Made by a program: the position numbers and the translations under genes. Positions 22,958-35,755 of a stretch of DNA of 64,000 nt are shown here, piece after piece (positions within the stretch are counted from its first letter, which is position 1; each line of letters opens with the position of its first letter). Source of the stretch: Pomacea canaliculata (lineage: Eukaryota; Mollusca; Gastropoda; Architaenioglossa; Ampullariidae); NCBI RefSeq assembly GCF_003073045.1, contig NC_037603.1, positions 13,584,192 to 13,648,191 on the forward strand. The letters run 5' to 3'. A model generated the notes under the pieces. That model worked only from the letters and a program-made list of their open reading frames with translations. It was not told the origin of the DNA and searched no databases.

Positions 22958-24851
22958 TAATAAATTGGAAAAAGTTCACAGGACTTATTTGTAAATCGAA
23001 TCCTACTCTAGCGGTAAAAGCTCGAAAAGACTGTTTACCCGCCACACCACTAACCTCGACGCTTCGCAAATGCACACATAACGGCGTATCACACAATCAC
23101 ATCACGCATGAAGTACCACACAATCATGCCAGACTGCTTCACAATGTAGTTCACACCACACATTAGCATATTAGAAGCTGGGGCACCGTACCGTGCAGAC
23201 GCACATGACGCACTGGTCCTGGCGCGTGGGTCGGAGTCCGGTCCTGTTGGAGGGGAAGGTGTCCCCATCCTTGAAGGAGGCTCCGTGGAACTGGCAGCCC
23301 GGTCTCTTGCCCTCAACCTCCTTGGAACCCTCCGTTCCGGCTGTAGGAGGAAGGTTGTCAAAATCTAAATGAGACGGAGGGCGCCGGGTGTCACGTGCAG
23401 TGGCAACACTCACAAGGTCAAGGTAAAAAGAAGCAACACTCACAAGGTGAAGGTAAGAGCAACACAAGTGTTTTTAAAGCAGATTTCTAGGAGGACAGAG
23501 GTATATCGCGAATGTTATTTTAAGTTTTTTTCTTTGATTATTTTTTTAAAATTAAGTTTGTTCTGAATTTTTTTTTATCCTTTATTATCTCTCTCCATCT
23601 TTTTCTTTGTTTTTTAACCATTCATTTCTCTTAGTCATGTTGTTTCTATTTCTTTTCTTCGTTAATTTAGATTTCTTTTGTTTTTCTCCATGCTTTGGTC
23701 AATGATGTCTCAATATTAGACACATTATATTTGTGCCACCACACTTATTAATGAATGCTTCATATTCATTTTGACTTCCAAATGGTGCGAAGCGAACTAA
23801 ACCAAAAGCAGAAGCAAAGGACAAAGCTGGCATTGTAAAACTAGCCGACACAAAATGTCTTTATACAGTCGAGGAAAGCTGTCGTTGTCTGCAAATAGGG
23901 GAACATGAATTGACACTATTTTCTCCAGAAAATATTTTACCTTATTTGCTATATGTCCTGTTCTACACTCTTACAAAACAGAATGAAAAGTGGTCTGCTA
24001 CATTTCTCTTCACAAGAGGATGATGTTAGCATGTAACTAAGTAGATATACAAGTTAGCCCTATTGTCTGTTTCAAAGAAAGAGGTTTAAAACCAAATAAT
24101 AAAACGCAAGAAGCACAAATAGCACGAGGTGTGGCAATAAGCATGTACACACGAACACACACACACACACACTGACACAGAGAATCACTGGCACCCGGGA
24201 AAATAAAATATTTTAATACTGCTTAATTTACTGTCTGTAGACAAAAGAAATAATAAATAATGATAGATTTTATTATTATGAAAGAGACTAAAACCGGAAT
24301 AGAGACAAAAGTCTGATAAACAAACCAGGGAAACATCAGAGAAAAAAAACAGAAAAAAATCTGATACATATACAAGAGAAACATTAGACACAAACCAGAT
24401 AAAAGTCCGATACACAAACTATAAAAACGCCAGCGACAAAAACCAATGAAATACAACAGGGCATGAAAAACATAGAGGAAAAAAGTGATAAACAAAAGAC
24501 ACAAACCAGAAAAATTCTAAAAAAAACAAAAACTAATGAAACACAACAAAGACAAACCAAAGAATCGTGAAAGACAAACAAGATAAGCATAGAAGACACA
24601 AATCAAGGAAGTAAACCAAAGAAAACAACAGAGAAACTAAAGAAACAAATCATGGGAGCAAAAAAGAGAAACAGAACAGAAAAACAAGACAAACAAACAC
24701 ATCAGAGACACAACCAGATGGACAGAAGAAACAAAGATAAAACCGAGACGAAGAAAGACGGAGAGAAGCAGAGAGGAAAAAAGAGAGACAAGAGGAAACA
24801 GATATTAAAAAACAAAGTGAACTAGAAATAAACAAAAAATAATCTGACAAA

Positions 24852-24884
<33 letters not shown>

Positions 24885-27718
24885 AGAGAGAGAGGACAGG
24901 TCACGCACCGTCACATGTTGGACAACACTCGCCTGGCACCATCTTCGGCTCCTCACAGTCAGGGCGAGGACAGTCAACCCCAGTACACTTCACGTTTCCA
25001 CCCTGAAGACAAAAAAAAAACAACCTCAGAGACTCTCGTGATGTCATCACAGGTACATACAGACAATTTACCATCTAGAGGACAAAACGTTGGTAAAGCA
25101 AACCGCTGCCAATAATTTTTTTTTATCCTAGTTAAGCATCATTAACACCCCCATCTACTTTTATCTATATAGATTGTGTGTCACGTGTAGATAACAGCAT
25201 GGCTGATGTTAAGACGTAGTCAGTCACGTGACCTTGACGTCCTTACCGTGAAGCACGTGCAGTTGACGCACGTGTTCTCGCCGAAGGGTTTGAGGACCGG
25301 GTGCCAGGTTTTCCCAACCTCGTAGCGTTTGTCGCCTAGCATGCAGAAGTCAGAATCTGAGGACAAAGAAAATGAAAACATCAAGACCGTATAGAGTCCA
25401 TCAAACCTGACTTCACAGCTACAGGCGGCTCTCGACTCAGGATAGGAATGCGACCCATCGTGAACTGAAAAGATCGTGAGTTTGAAAATGCATTTGATAA
25501 CCTAACCTATCTAGCTTAGCCTAGCCTATCTCAAACATTCTCAGAACTCTTCATTAACCCACAGCTGCATAAAATCATCTGACACAAAACCTATAATAAA
25601 GGGTTGAATATCTTGTGTCATTTAATACTGTACTGGAATATTTTTTAAACTTTAAGTACTGTTTCTGCTAAATTTGTATCTTTTTCACATATAGACCACC
25701 CCCCTGTCCAATCATAGGGAACAGTTTGTAGTACATGCCCTCCTCACACCAAACAAACAAACAAAATCACGACGGGTATAAGACTATTATTTTGAGCAGT
25801 ATAGTTTCCTGCATCATTAGTTACAGCCAGGTTAGCAACGGAGGGAGAGAATGAAAGCTAATGAGATTTTCTCTTGTGAGAGGAGAGGCGTGTTGAGGAG
25901 AAGCACGCGCGCTAATTGCATTGGAGGGTTAATACGTCCAGCGGTCCGCCAAGACATCAAAGACAGCGTCCATGACCTCCCGAGGTCACAACCTTACATT
26001 CTGGTCTCGCCAGGCGGCGCGGAGTAAGACCGGTACGAGGGAGGGGGAAGAGAACAGTTCGTGCTCCCAGAGTTTATGAAGATGGAGTGACTACCCTCAT
26101 AATGAAGGTTGAGATTTTATGAAGCACGAGCACATAGCAACAAATTAAACCTTCAGTCACTGTTTCCTGTCTCATTTCTTTCTCTCTCTCTCTCAAGAAG
26201 CTAAGTGATGTCAGTTAACTACTCTCTTACTACTGATGTCTCCATAGAGACCTGCAGTTGGGAAAGATTCCTTAAGGAACTTCTACACCAGACAAATATG
26301 GTCAAACATTTGACCAACTTTGACAACAATTTATGTGTAACCATCACGCAAAAATAATAATAATAATTGCCAGAACTGGCAAAATGTTCTTCGATATATC
26401 TCCGATAAAGAACAGGCTTAATTAGAAACATATAGTTAAATTGTCAAATAAATTACTAAACATATTGTCAAAAATAAAATGATGTACGAGTCTGAAGTAA
26501 AGTTTCAGATATTAGGTCATGGGGTTGTTAAGGCCCTGACAGGACCCGCCATACTTGTCTCACAGACACTTTCCACCACAGTCACTCGCTGGCATCATGA
26601 CCTGTCTTTGCAGACATAATTAAGTTGAGCTTTGCCAGTGCCGCGAGTCCATTAATTAATGTTCAAATTCGCACGAAAATTAGTGCAGAGTCAGGGACGA
26701 TGCGGTGCGGCTTCCATTCATTATGACCGCCCACCCCCCGTCACACACCCCTCACTTTTCGAGTGCAATACTGTTAATAATAATGCTCATCACCAAACTC
26801 AGTGCTTTGTACTGTTATCTACCCCAAAGAGCACCCGCTTGGAGTGCCGCCGCTCCTGGCTGGCGAGGGGACTGCGTCTCGCCGTGCAGCCTCGAAAGTT
26901 CGGGGTGGAGGAAATCAGGGAAAGGGAAGAAAAAAGGGGATGAGAGTACAAAACAGCTTGATAGAACCTGCCGCCTGATTGGCCAGAGACAGTCTCGCTG
27001 ATTTACGGGGAAAGCTGAGACAAGGTGCAGTATCTACCCGAGGTGCTAAAGCTTTCTTGTTCTCACCGAAATCTTCAACATCATTTTTTTCCTTCCTTTG
27101 TGGACGTTTAGAAAGAAATTTCAAGAAAATATACTTCTTTTACAGTCCTTATAGTTGGAGCCTTGAGCTGGGTTGAAGAAGTGTTCTCGTCTTTGTGCTA
27201 TCCTCAAACATAAATGTCCTCATACCTGATTACATGGCGAGTGTATGAGCTTTTTAATGTACGGAAAGTAGATAAAACGCTCAGAGAACCAGTAGATACG
27301 GCTTAAATGACAATACATCAAAAGATTCTTCGGGAAAAGGAATTTTTTTCTTGTAGACACCATGTCTGTATTTTTATAAAGGGCCAGGCGGAGAGCGGCG
27401 GGGCTAGTAAGTCACCCTACACGGGTATCAAACCGGCATCGGAAGCTGGGTGGCCAAGTGGTTAGGGTTAGTTTTCACTACCCGCTTGTGTCTGTCTGTC
27501 TGTCCGTCCGTCTGTCTGTCTGTCTGTCGTTTGTATGTATGCTTGTGTGTGTGTGTGTGCGCGCACATGTATATGAAGAGAAGCGAGTGGTGTGCGACAG
27601 CTAAAGAAGCTTAAAGTTCATCTGTTTTACCTGAATTCCGCTGCACGCCGCAGATCACGTGAGTCAACGTCAGCAGCAGCAGCAGCAGCAGCGGGAGGGG
27701 GCGCAGCAACGGCAGCAT
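19598..27718 (-). CDS. CHRDL: Chordin-like BMP antagonist (CHRDL1/2 type), three VWC domains, 10 coding exons
   Basis: Minus-strand exons: 27631-27718, 25247-25356, 24909-25002, 23192-23340, 22763-22856, 21905-21982, 21419-21516, 20957-21179, 20518-20662, 19598-19749; 1231 nt, about 409 residues once one extra base is discounted. Exon 1 encodes a Leu-rich signal peptide. VWC1 spans exons 2-3 (YEVGKTWHPVLKPFGENTC to PGECCPTC), VWC2 exons 4-5 (FHGASFKDGDTFPSNRTGL to DDCCPQC), VWC3 exons 7-8 (SSWNPVVGTFGEMHC to GACCKQC). Each has ten cysteines. A Gly-Ser/Gly-Asn run and a basic stretch follow, then a C-terminal region with FEILAFDAVKDKSVEMLRW that resembles the CHRDL tail. Chordin-like proteins are secreted and bind BMPs through VWC domains, blocking receptor access. 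Three VWC domains with no CHRD domains argues for chordin-like rather than chordin. Phases agree at every junction; exon 9 carries a frame break near 20590. The exon 8 donor (ATG|GTACCG) is weak and an extra exon before the last one is possible. Confidence 0.87.
20996..21072 (-). repeat. Coding hexanucleotide microsatellite in the chordin-like gene
   Basis: On the minus strand, seven copies of GGCAAT flanked by GGCAGT/GGAAGT/GGCAGC units encode a stretch of (SG)2(NG)7(SG)5 directly after the last cysteine of VWC3. The hexamer keeps frame, so copy-number change would alter linker length without a frameshift. It is followed by KKPKKKSK, also basic in vertebrate CHRDL1 at this place. Confidence 0.8.
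21682..21790. repeat. (TTTG)n tract with (TTCG)n core
   Basis: Tetranucleotide repeat in chordin-like intron 6, mostly TTTG with four TTCG units and a T-run interruption. Confidence 0.9.
22871..22963. repeat. (TAA)n microsatellite
   Basis: Long trinucleotide array in chordin-like intron 4, with one ATA interruption near its start and a short A-run near its end. Confidence 0.95.
24255..24852. repeat. A-rich, T-poor strand-asymmetric tract
   Basis: About 600 bases in chordin-like intron 3 with very few T on the plus strand and loose recurrence of ACAAACCAGA-like and GAAACA-like words. On the transcribed strand it is pyrimidine-rich, so reading frames there are low-complexity Phe/Leu/Ser/Val strings, not genes. 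Confidence 0.7.
24853..24881. repeat. (AC)n microsatellite
   Basis: Dinucleotide repeat of about 14 units next to the third chordin-like exon. Confidence 0.9.
27491..27528. repeat. (TCTG)n microsatellite
   Basis: Tetranucleotide run with two TCCG variants, immediately downstream of chordin-like exon 1 in transcription order. Confidence 0.85.
27631..27718 (-). CDS. CHRDL: Chordin-like exon 1: signal peptide encoded by a CTG repeat
   Basis: The start codon is at 27716-27718 and the exon ends at TTCAG|GTAAAA in phase 1, which fits exon 2 exactly (joined codon GAT). The translation begins MLPLLRPLP, continues with seven leucines all encoded by CTG, and ends TLTHVICGVQRNS. A hydrophobic core followed by small residues makes a clear signal peptide. 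No ATG lies nearby in frame upstream. Confidence 0.8.
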
Positions 27719-27728
27719 GTCACAATCC

Positions 27729-27738
27729 TGCGCATGCG
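27729..27738. promoter_or_regulatory. NRF-1-like palindrome just upstream of the chordin-like start codon
   Basis: TGCGCATGCG, close to the NRF-1 consensus, lies 11 bases upstream of the ATG. It could be a proximal promoter element. Alternatively GCGCAG within the same stretch could serve as a 3' splice site for an upstream noncoding exon, although its pyrimidine tract is poor. Confidence 0.35.
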
Positions 27739-27954
27739 TTACACAAGATGAAGTCATCAAGCGCCTCCGACAAAACACGTTATATCATCCACAGCAACCC
27801 CACAGCCAGTTCTCACTCGTCATCTTCATTAACAACATAATTATCCCTACACACTGTCGTCATACTCATCGTTATCGTTACCGTCATCATCGTCTCCATG
27901 TCATTATAATATTCATCATCGTCGTTGTAATATATGTCATCATCGTCTGTTTCG

Positions 27955-28225
27955 TTGTTGTCGTCGTCGTCATCATCATCATCATCATCATCATCATTCT
28001 TGCATCCTTGGTCTCTACTTTTCCTCTCTAATAAGGCTAGTAACTGCCTTCCCCTTCCACCCAACTATCTACAGTCTGCAATTTATCAGCATTCACTGTC
28101 AACTCTCAAGGCAAAATACACACCACCACCACCACAACTACACCACCGTTACCCACCACCACCACTGCTACCACCACCACCATCACCGCTACCACCACTA
28201 CCACCGCCACCACCACCCGACACAC
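27955..28225. repeat. Low-complexity block: (CAT)n then (CAC/CCA)n
   Basis: CAT triplets at 27970-27998 and CAC/CCA-rich sequence at 28115-28225. All reading frames are Ser, His/Pro or Asp strings. Confidence 0.85.
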
Positions 28226-29668
28226 ACACACCTCTGAAGTCGTCGCCAGTCACCACGTTATCTACTTTACCCACAAAATCGCGTGAAATCTCCACTCGCT
28301 TACGATAACCTGCGAGTTTTGCCGACATCCCGATGTTAACGGAATCCCTTGCTCGCGCCAGCTACAGATTATCTCGCCTGAAGCCGTTTCTCTCATCCTA
28401 CCGCCAGAAATCTCGGTAGGCACGAGATAGCTCTGTCAGAACCGCTGAGTGGTTTGCTTCCTGTTTTGTGGGATCAACGCTGGCTGCTATTTTTTTTTTT
28501 TCGAATTTTATTTTAACTACTGGCATTAAATTTCTTTCTGTCGCGCGGGAAGTGCCCTTACCTGATTAGATTCTTCCGCCGCTTACAGCCGGTGAGAAAG
28601 ATGTCCAAGAAAGCGTCAAGTTCGGACGTTTACGAACCTGCCAGTGCGTGTGCACCCTCGGCTAGAGATTTGTATATATTTAAACTTTTAATGAGATATA
28701 TACCAGCAACGATGTGCATGGTAACATCGAGTAGAAGTAACACGAAAGATCATCTTTTAACAGACATTGAGATTATTTTTGGCGATGCTACTTGTTTGGA
28801 TGATTTCTTTAATATGCTCCAGACTCTTATCTTTTATTAAAAGAAATTTGTGAAAATTTCTGTTTGGACTTTTTCTCGATAAGGCAATCCTCGTCGTCAG
28901 TGACAAGAGGACTAACAAATCTGATATCAACCTTTTATCTGCGGCTGAAGAAAGCCGCCTCCGCTCTCTTCTTCTACGAACGATTTACCTGGGAGAGGAC
29001 GTCCTACCCAGTATACCCTGACAGGCCACCCGATCTTTCTTACACTTTTGATATCAGTTGTCTGTGGTTGCTACCTTTCCCTACAGGCAAAGTTTGTCCT
29101 TATCTCGCTTCGTGTTGAACTGTTTGGGATATTGTCCACATTTTTCTCGCCTTTCTGCATCTTTCCTTCCATCTTATCCCACAGAGTCCACAGTCCTCTA
29201 ATCCCCCGTTACAAAAAATACACATACAATCAGATTAGAGTCGAAAACACGTCCAGTAGCCACATCCTGGGGCCTACGACAACAACCACTTTACCCTCGT
29301 CTTCCATCGTCATCGACACCACCACCACCGCTACATTAACGCGTCCCTCTTCTTCCTCCTACAACTCTTCTCCCCCTCCCCCCACTCGTCGGCTTTCCTT
29401 TCTTCCCCAACCCCTACCCCCGACACGCCATTCCTCCCTCCTTCTGTGGCGCCAGCTGCTGCAACTACCTGTAGATTCTGGCAAGCGGAGGTAAGAGCGG
29501 CCGTGGAGAACTCAGACGGTGTCCCGGTTAATACGCCCGCTTCCCAGGCCAATTTCCTCCGTTTCACTACCAGGCCTAGCCTTACAGGCGCCGCGCTTCT
29601 GGCATCACTAGGGGGCCAACAGACTAGCCGATAGCTCTTTCTTCTTATGATGGGAGCATTCCAGACTG

Positions 29669-29670
<2 letters not shown>

Positions 29671-29699
<29 letters not shown>
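29671..29699. repeat. Poly(T) tract
   Basis: Uninterrupted run of 29 T. Confidence 0.95.
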
Positions 29700-32600
29700 G
29701 AGTCTCACTCCTTCCGCCCATCCTTCTGTTTCTTTCTCTCTCTCTCTCCCTCACACTATCTAAAGCTTATTCTCCTCCGTTTTTCGAGTTTAGTGTTCCT
29801 GGCTTAATGTCGATCACGCCTGCAGTTTATTTTCCTCCATTTGGTACGTATGAAACACGCGTAATAAAACATAAATCCGTCTGCAGCCAAAAGGCCTGGC
29901 AGTTAAGGGAGAGAATAATGAGAGAAATGTCCGACAAGGAAATGTCGCTAGTCTCCCTTGCTCCTGGTGCGGTCCTTGCACCCGCAGTTACGAAGAGCCG
30001 CGAGTGCAAAAGAGTGACACGGGGGTATCGCTGCAGGCTGTAAGGAGACTAACGGGGTAGACGGGTCGTCCCAGGAGTGTCTAGACTATTAACACCGAGT
30101 CTAACGAGTTTTTTACATGTGTGGAACAACCTCCACTTGTACCTGTACATCACGTGTCACTTCTACAACTCATCACGGACCGAAAAAAAGAAAAGCGAAC
30201 AAATAAATTCCAAAAAAAAATAAAAACAATAAAATTCGAAACTGCAAGCGCGCTCTTTCCGAAACCTTTTTCTCTGAGTTTATTTTAAAACAAGTTTTAT
30301 TGAGATAGACATTACCTGATTGAGGTGAAAATTTAGTGAAAAATTGTTTCAAAATTGAGGGTGGAGGGGGATGCATATAGGCTTGATAGTTCTTTGAGAA
30401 AGTGAAAAATGATTTTACAATCGTTTCCTTATTTTAAAGAAATAGGTAACTTTTCGCGTGAACACGCGCGTGCGCACATACAGGGAGAAGCACGCAAACA
30501 GCAAACAGAAACTGCATTTTTATAACTCACCTTGTTCACGAGGTGCTCCGAGTGCTGGCAGTCAGCGATTACACCTGTTGATCCGGAGAGCGCACTCGAT
30601 CCAGCGCCGCTGGTCACGTGGTACTGTTCCTCCGCAGCCTCAGGTGTGTTACTGTTGTGAGACCTGCGATCACACTCACCGCCATCAAAACCAGCGACAA
30701 CGGCGTCTGCAGCGACAACGATGACGACGATGACGATGACGACGACGACAACCTCCTCGGGCGATAACGATCGTCGGACACGCGGAAGGACCTCGACTCT
30801 GATCTCGTCCTCAATAGACCCTCCTCACTTTTAAGTCCCGGCGTCCCGCTTTATGATTGTTGACTAACAATGGAGACAAACATGCACTCGGGTGGCGCTG
30901 TAGAAGGCCGTGCTGCTTTGTGCGGAGCCTGTTGGGGAAGAAGGGTACCCTGGTGGTTCGGGTTTTATATTTCCGTCGTCGCGCGCCGGGTACAACTTGT
31001 ATCTTTGTCGGCAATCAGATCTTTATTGCTTTTAAATATTTAGCCGTGCTTAAGAGTACGTCGCCATAGCAGACGGTCCTTTCTCCCTGGCTGAAGCCAC
31101 AGACAGCGTCTTTGACAGCATTCTACCCGCTGAACTTGTTCTCAGGACAATTACTGAAACCAGTCACGCTCGAGTTGTGTTGTCTTTACCGCACTCGATC
31201 TACCCTCCAAATTATTGGCACCACGACAGCTTTCGGTTGTGTCCTTCGACTGTCGACAGCCTGCCTCTTGTTGACAAATAAAAACTTCTCTGTAGATCGT
31301 TGACTTTCTGAGATGAAATTTCACAGACTGAAACTCTTTTAAAAGAAATGACGAACTCTTTCTTCTGAAACATCCATTTCTGTTCAGAAGACATCGAATC
31401 TTTTAAAAAAAAAGTTTGGTGTTTTGGCTTTACCCAGTATCCGATGGGAGGAACTCTCTGAAATAAAAAGTTGTCAAATTTCGGTTTTTAAAAATCTGGA
31501 AATATTAAGCGACAAAAATTTAGTTCATTAATCCGATTTTTATAAAGAATCTCGACTTTTTTTTTTTCAAACCTCAGGCTGTAAAAAATTTATAGTAGAT
31601 AACAACTAAGAGACAAATTTTGTTAAGAGAAATAAAAAGTTTGTAAATCTACCTTCAGTAGCGAACCTCGCTACAATGCCGGTCCAGCTTTTTCTGACAC
31701 TGGGATGAGCTTCCTGTGAACGGTAGCGTTCAGTCGCGCAGCAGCAGCAAGAAGCTCGGCGCAGCAGTGCAGCACGGCGATCAGCGGCGGATTAAGTGTC
31801 GTAGCGATCCCCCCTGCGCGGTCTTCGAGTGGGGTAACTGTATCCGCCCCCCCTGGACGTGTCGGGCGCCGTCGGAGCGTGGCCAACGAGGTAGGCGCGT
31901 TGCCGAGATGCGTTGTCCGGACCCTCGGCGGCGAAGCAAAGTGAACAGCCAGGGTTTTAGTGGCTCGTCAGGGGCTTCTCTTACCTTGTCTCCAACCTGT
32001 AGACTGGTAGCGTACTTATAGCGGCAGTGCCCAAGGGCTTTGTACCTCCCTCTCTCTCTCTTTCCCCCACCTTTCTCTATTTCTTGCTCGCTTGCTCTTT
32101 CTCTCTCTCTTTGGACGCCACAAGGGGCGATACCTTTTCCCCCTTTAGTTGAACTCAGGTAGCAGTCTCTCTCTCTCTCTCTTCCCTCCCTCCCCAATCC
32201 CCACCCACAAATCTCTCCCGCCCGCTCGTCTTCTCTGAGGATTCGTGCCGCCATTCAGGTGAAGGGTTGTTAGTGAGGCAGTAGGGCTGCAGGAGGGGGA
32301 ACAAGTGGGGAAGAGGGCCAAAGACTCCAGAACCTGACGGGAGCACCTGTGTCGGAGCGCGCGCGCACGCACACACACACATGCACGCACTGGGCCACTC
32401 GCGTGCAGTGCACTTAGCTTCAAATACGTTTCGTGATGTGCGACGAGGACATGTTTGTGATGGAAGGTTGTCAGAAGTTAAATAATTCATAACCACGACT
32501 GCCTCGGGTGTAAAATGGAGAAGAGGGGGTGAATCGAAAAATAAATCCGTCAGACGGAGTGACAATTCGGGCAATAAATCAGTCAATGGAAAAAGAAAAT

Positions 32601-33510
32601 CTTGAATGTAAATCAGCCAAAGAAGACACGAAGATGTGTTTTACAGTTTTAACACTCTCAAAATCTGAAAAAAATAACAAATAAATGATATTACTCGGGG
32701 GAGGGACACGCATTCACTAGTTCTTCAGTTCTTTCATTGACTCGTTCGTTGATTTCCTTGTCTTCTCATTCTGTCCTGTCCTTGCAGACGACATTGTCGG
32801 TGCGACTGTGTGGATTTGTGCACGCAGCAGGTACAGCAGCAGGGGAGGACACCGCAGACAGACCCACCGCGCTGCCGCGCCGACATATCTCCGTCGTGAC
32901 GTTGCCGACTACGTAACCCTGGCTGTCGTCGTCGTCGTCGTCGTCACCGCACGCTTCTCTGTGAACAGACACTTCCAGAGGATTGAGAAAAACGGTGGGA
33001 GACGCACTTACTGCTCTGATTAAAGAATTAAGGAATTGATGATGATGATGAGGAGGAGGAGGACGACGACGACGATGACGACGATGACGACGGCGAACAA
33101 ACTTCCTACTTTAAAAAGTTCATTACGTTAGCCAAAAAATCCTTCTGTCTATACTCATTCATTCGTTGATCTATTCACCCCTTGACTAGATCAACTTATG
33201 TTTGATTACGTGTACTGTTCGTTGGGGGGAGCCCATGACGAGTCAGCTGACAAGACCCTCCCTCCTCCTTTCTTGAGTGATGTTTGAGGATGCTCTGCAC
33301 CGGACGACCCGTCCACTCCTTCACGTGTGCAAGCCAGATCTTCATCTGCACGATCGGCGTCGTCCTCCTCTCCTCCTGAAGGATGGTCTTGGAGTGTCGT
33401 GCCGGGTCACGTGGCCGAAGTTAACGCCGCTGGACTGTTGCGAGTAACGGTTCCTGGCGTTCTGCGAGTGTGGCGACCGTAAAGTAAATGGGCTTTTCGG
33501 TGTGGGGAGG

Positions 33511-33511
<1 letters not shown>

Positions 33512-33570
<59 letters not shown>

Positions 33571-33593
33571 AAGAAGAAGAAGAAGAAGAAGAA
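33512..33593. repeat. (TAA)n(AAG)n compound microsatellite
   Basis: TAA units pass directly into about 17 AAG units. Confidence 0.95.
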
Positions 33594-33779
33594 TGTGAAC
33601 TTCTAACCCGCAGCATCATGACCAAGATAAATCGCAGAGGGAGGACGTCCGTTGTCCTTATGTGACTGTCTTTGAGGGAAGGAGGATATGTGTGAGTCTG
33701 ATGAGGAGCAAAGGTTTTGGGCGGGATGAAAAGATGAAGTAAAGTAGTGTGGAGTGGGGTGGGGGGGGGAGCCTTCAAA

Positions 33780-33965
33780 CAATCCATAGAATAGAATAGA
33801 TAGCTTGTAGTCTATTCTAGTTTTAACTAGCAGTCAATGAAGAGAGTGAAGAATGAGTGTGACAGGTTCACATTTGCGAGTCTGGAAAACGAGACGAGCA
33901 GCTGAGTTCTGGACTTTGTGAAGTTCATCAGTGAGGCACTGTGGACAGTCAGCAAGAAAAGAGCT
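33780..33965 (-). mobile_element. Non-LTR retrotransposon reverse-transcriptase fragment
   Basis: The minus strand reads CPQCLTDELHKVQNSAARLV, then FQTRKCEPVTLILHSLH and, past one stop, KTRIDYKLSILFYG. This is the conserved block after the catalytic fingers of CR1/jockey-like reverse transcriptases (L..VQN.AARL...LH.LPV..RI.YK). The stop and missing flanks show it is dead. Confidence 0.75.
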
Positions 33966-34434
33966 TGAAGGTCTACAAAAATGAAAAGAGATAACGGAAA
34001 GAGAGACGATACGGGAGATAAAGATCAGGCTTGATGACGACATGGAAACAATTATCTTTTGGTGGGTGGATGGGGATGGAACTGGGAGCCAATGAAACTT
34101 TACAAGAATTGAGAAGACAGTAGCCTGAAAAGTGAGGTAACGACAGGTAGAACCGGTAATGTATGGTATGTAATCGCAGTCACCCTCCCTTAGGTTATGT
34201 TCACCTGGAATTTCATGGCAGACACCTCCATGTCGGTAGAAATAATTCATTTTCGTTAATCTGGGAGGGGGTAAATGGAGGTTGCTGAAGTATTCAGACA
34301 TTTCCTATTGTGGAAGTGTTTACAAGATCATTTACATCATGCAAGACTACCTGAGCAGGTGTCTCTCAACCAAACCACGTCAACAGTTTTCACACTATGT
34401 TACGTCACAACATGGCCGACACACAGCTCAGCTG

Positions 34435-34645
34435 GAGTATTTCTTCTTGTTTACGCAATCAACGGAAACGGCACACCCTCTCCATCCTCTGCCCTTTACC
34501 ATCTCGGATAAATCCGGTACCCGTTTGTCTTCTGGGTGGACCGAAGACATGCTCCAGTCCATGGACCCAACGAACTTAGAACTCAGGATCCTTTCTTTAA
34601 AGTCAAGCGCTCTGATCATCACAGAACTACCCTGTGGGTGACCCA
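34435..34645 (-). mobile_element. tRNA-derived SINE-like element
   Basis: The minus strand starts with a tRNA-like head: TGATGATCAGAGCGCTTGAC resembles a tRNA A-box region and GAGTTCTAAGTTC a decayed B box. A non-tRNA body with CCACCCAGAAGACAAACGGG follows, similar in style to molluscan SINE bodies. No target-site duplication was established. Confidence 0.5.
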
Positions 34646-35179
34646 ACCATTCCTGTTATTTTTCGAGTGCAGTCCGATGTGTCGGACTTGATCACTAGAC
34701 CGAAACTGATTGTTTCTGAAGTTAGTCCAGATCAGTTGGTCTGAAGACAGGTATTGCAGATCGGGGTGGGGGAGAAGCACTCTCATCGCCTGAAGATGAA
34801 AAAAGGAAAATTAACTTTCGGGTTTTGCTATGATGCAAGGGGTGACATGAAATAGTTGGACAGAGAGAGAACACAGTCCAGGTCCGTTGTTGACTAAAGC
34901 AGTTTTCTTTTTGGAGATCAATTTTTACCCTTTCGCCCTCGGTTCGAGTGCGTTGCACTTCCTGTTGTGTGATGAATCGGGGTGATCACCCTTCCTCCTG
35001 CCCTGTTTACCACCAAGAGCGCATTCTTCAAACAAAGAGTAAGTGCGAGCATTAAACACTTACTTTGTTTACATGCTGCCAATCAAACAAACCATCTGTT
35101 TGTGACCCTCATCTATCATTCGCATGGCCTGCAGCTTCCCTCCCTGCGGTTGCTCCTTGCCTTTCAGGACTTTTTTGAT

Positions 35180-35755
35180 TCACCTGATATTGTGTGTTTG
35201 CTTTTGTTGTCCTTTTTATTTGTTTGGTTGCTTACTTTCTTATGTTTATTTTGATTTTGTTTGTTTGTTTTTGTTGGTTTGTCTTTGGGTTTCTTTGACG
35301 TATTTTTGTTTGTTATTTGTATTTGTTTGTTTGTTTGATTTTTAAATTCAAATTTGTTTTGAGTTATTTTAAATTTGTTAGTTTGCCTTTATTTGTTTGA
35401 ATATTTGTTAAATTTTTTAAATTGTTTTTTTGTATATTTTTATTTGCTTGCTTTTGTGTACTTGTCTTTTATTTGCTTGTTTTTTTTTTTTTGTTGCCTG
35501 TTTGATTGTTTACTATTTAATTTGTTTGTTTGATTGCCTTTAAGTTTCTTTGTTTGCATATTTATTTACTTTACTCATTGCCTTTGTCGGTGTCCTGTTT
35601 TTGTTTTTGTTTCGTTGGGTTTTTTTTTCTATTGGATTCTTTGTTTATACTTTTATGTTGTTTATAATATCTTGTTTATGCTTTCATTTATCTGTTTGTT
35701 TTTCTTTAGATGACATTTAGTTTGGGGTTGTTTTTTTTTTTTTTGTTAAAAGTGC
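35180..35755. repeat. T/G-rich degenerate TTTG tract
   Basis: About 575 bases of loosely repeated TTTGT words, poor in A and C on the plus strand. No gene. Confidence 0.8.

Larger units (their letters stand above)
27739..33511. other. GC-rich 5' flank of the chordin-like gene
   Basis: CpG-containing islands around 30.8-31.0 kb and 31.7-32.0 kb, simple repeats (T29 at 29671-29699), and triplet-rich stretches near 30.72 and 33.03 kb. An open minus-strand frame ending at a good donor (AACAAG|GTGAGT, last base 30531) is a possible orphan exon; its phase does not fit the next chordin-like exon. Confidence 0.45.
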
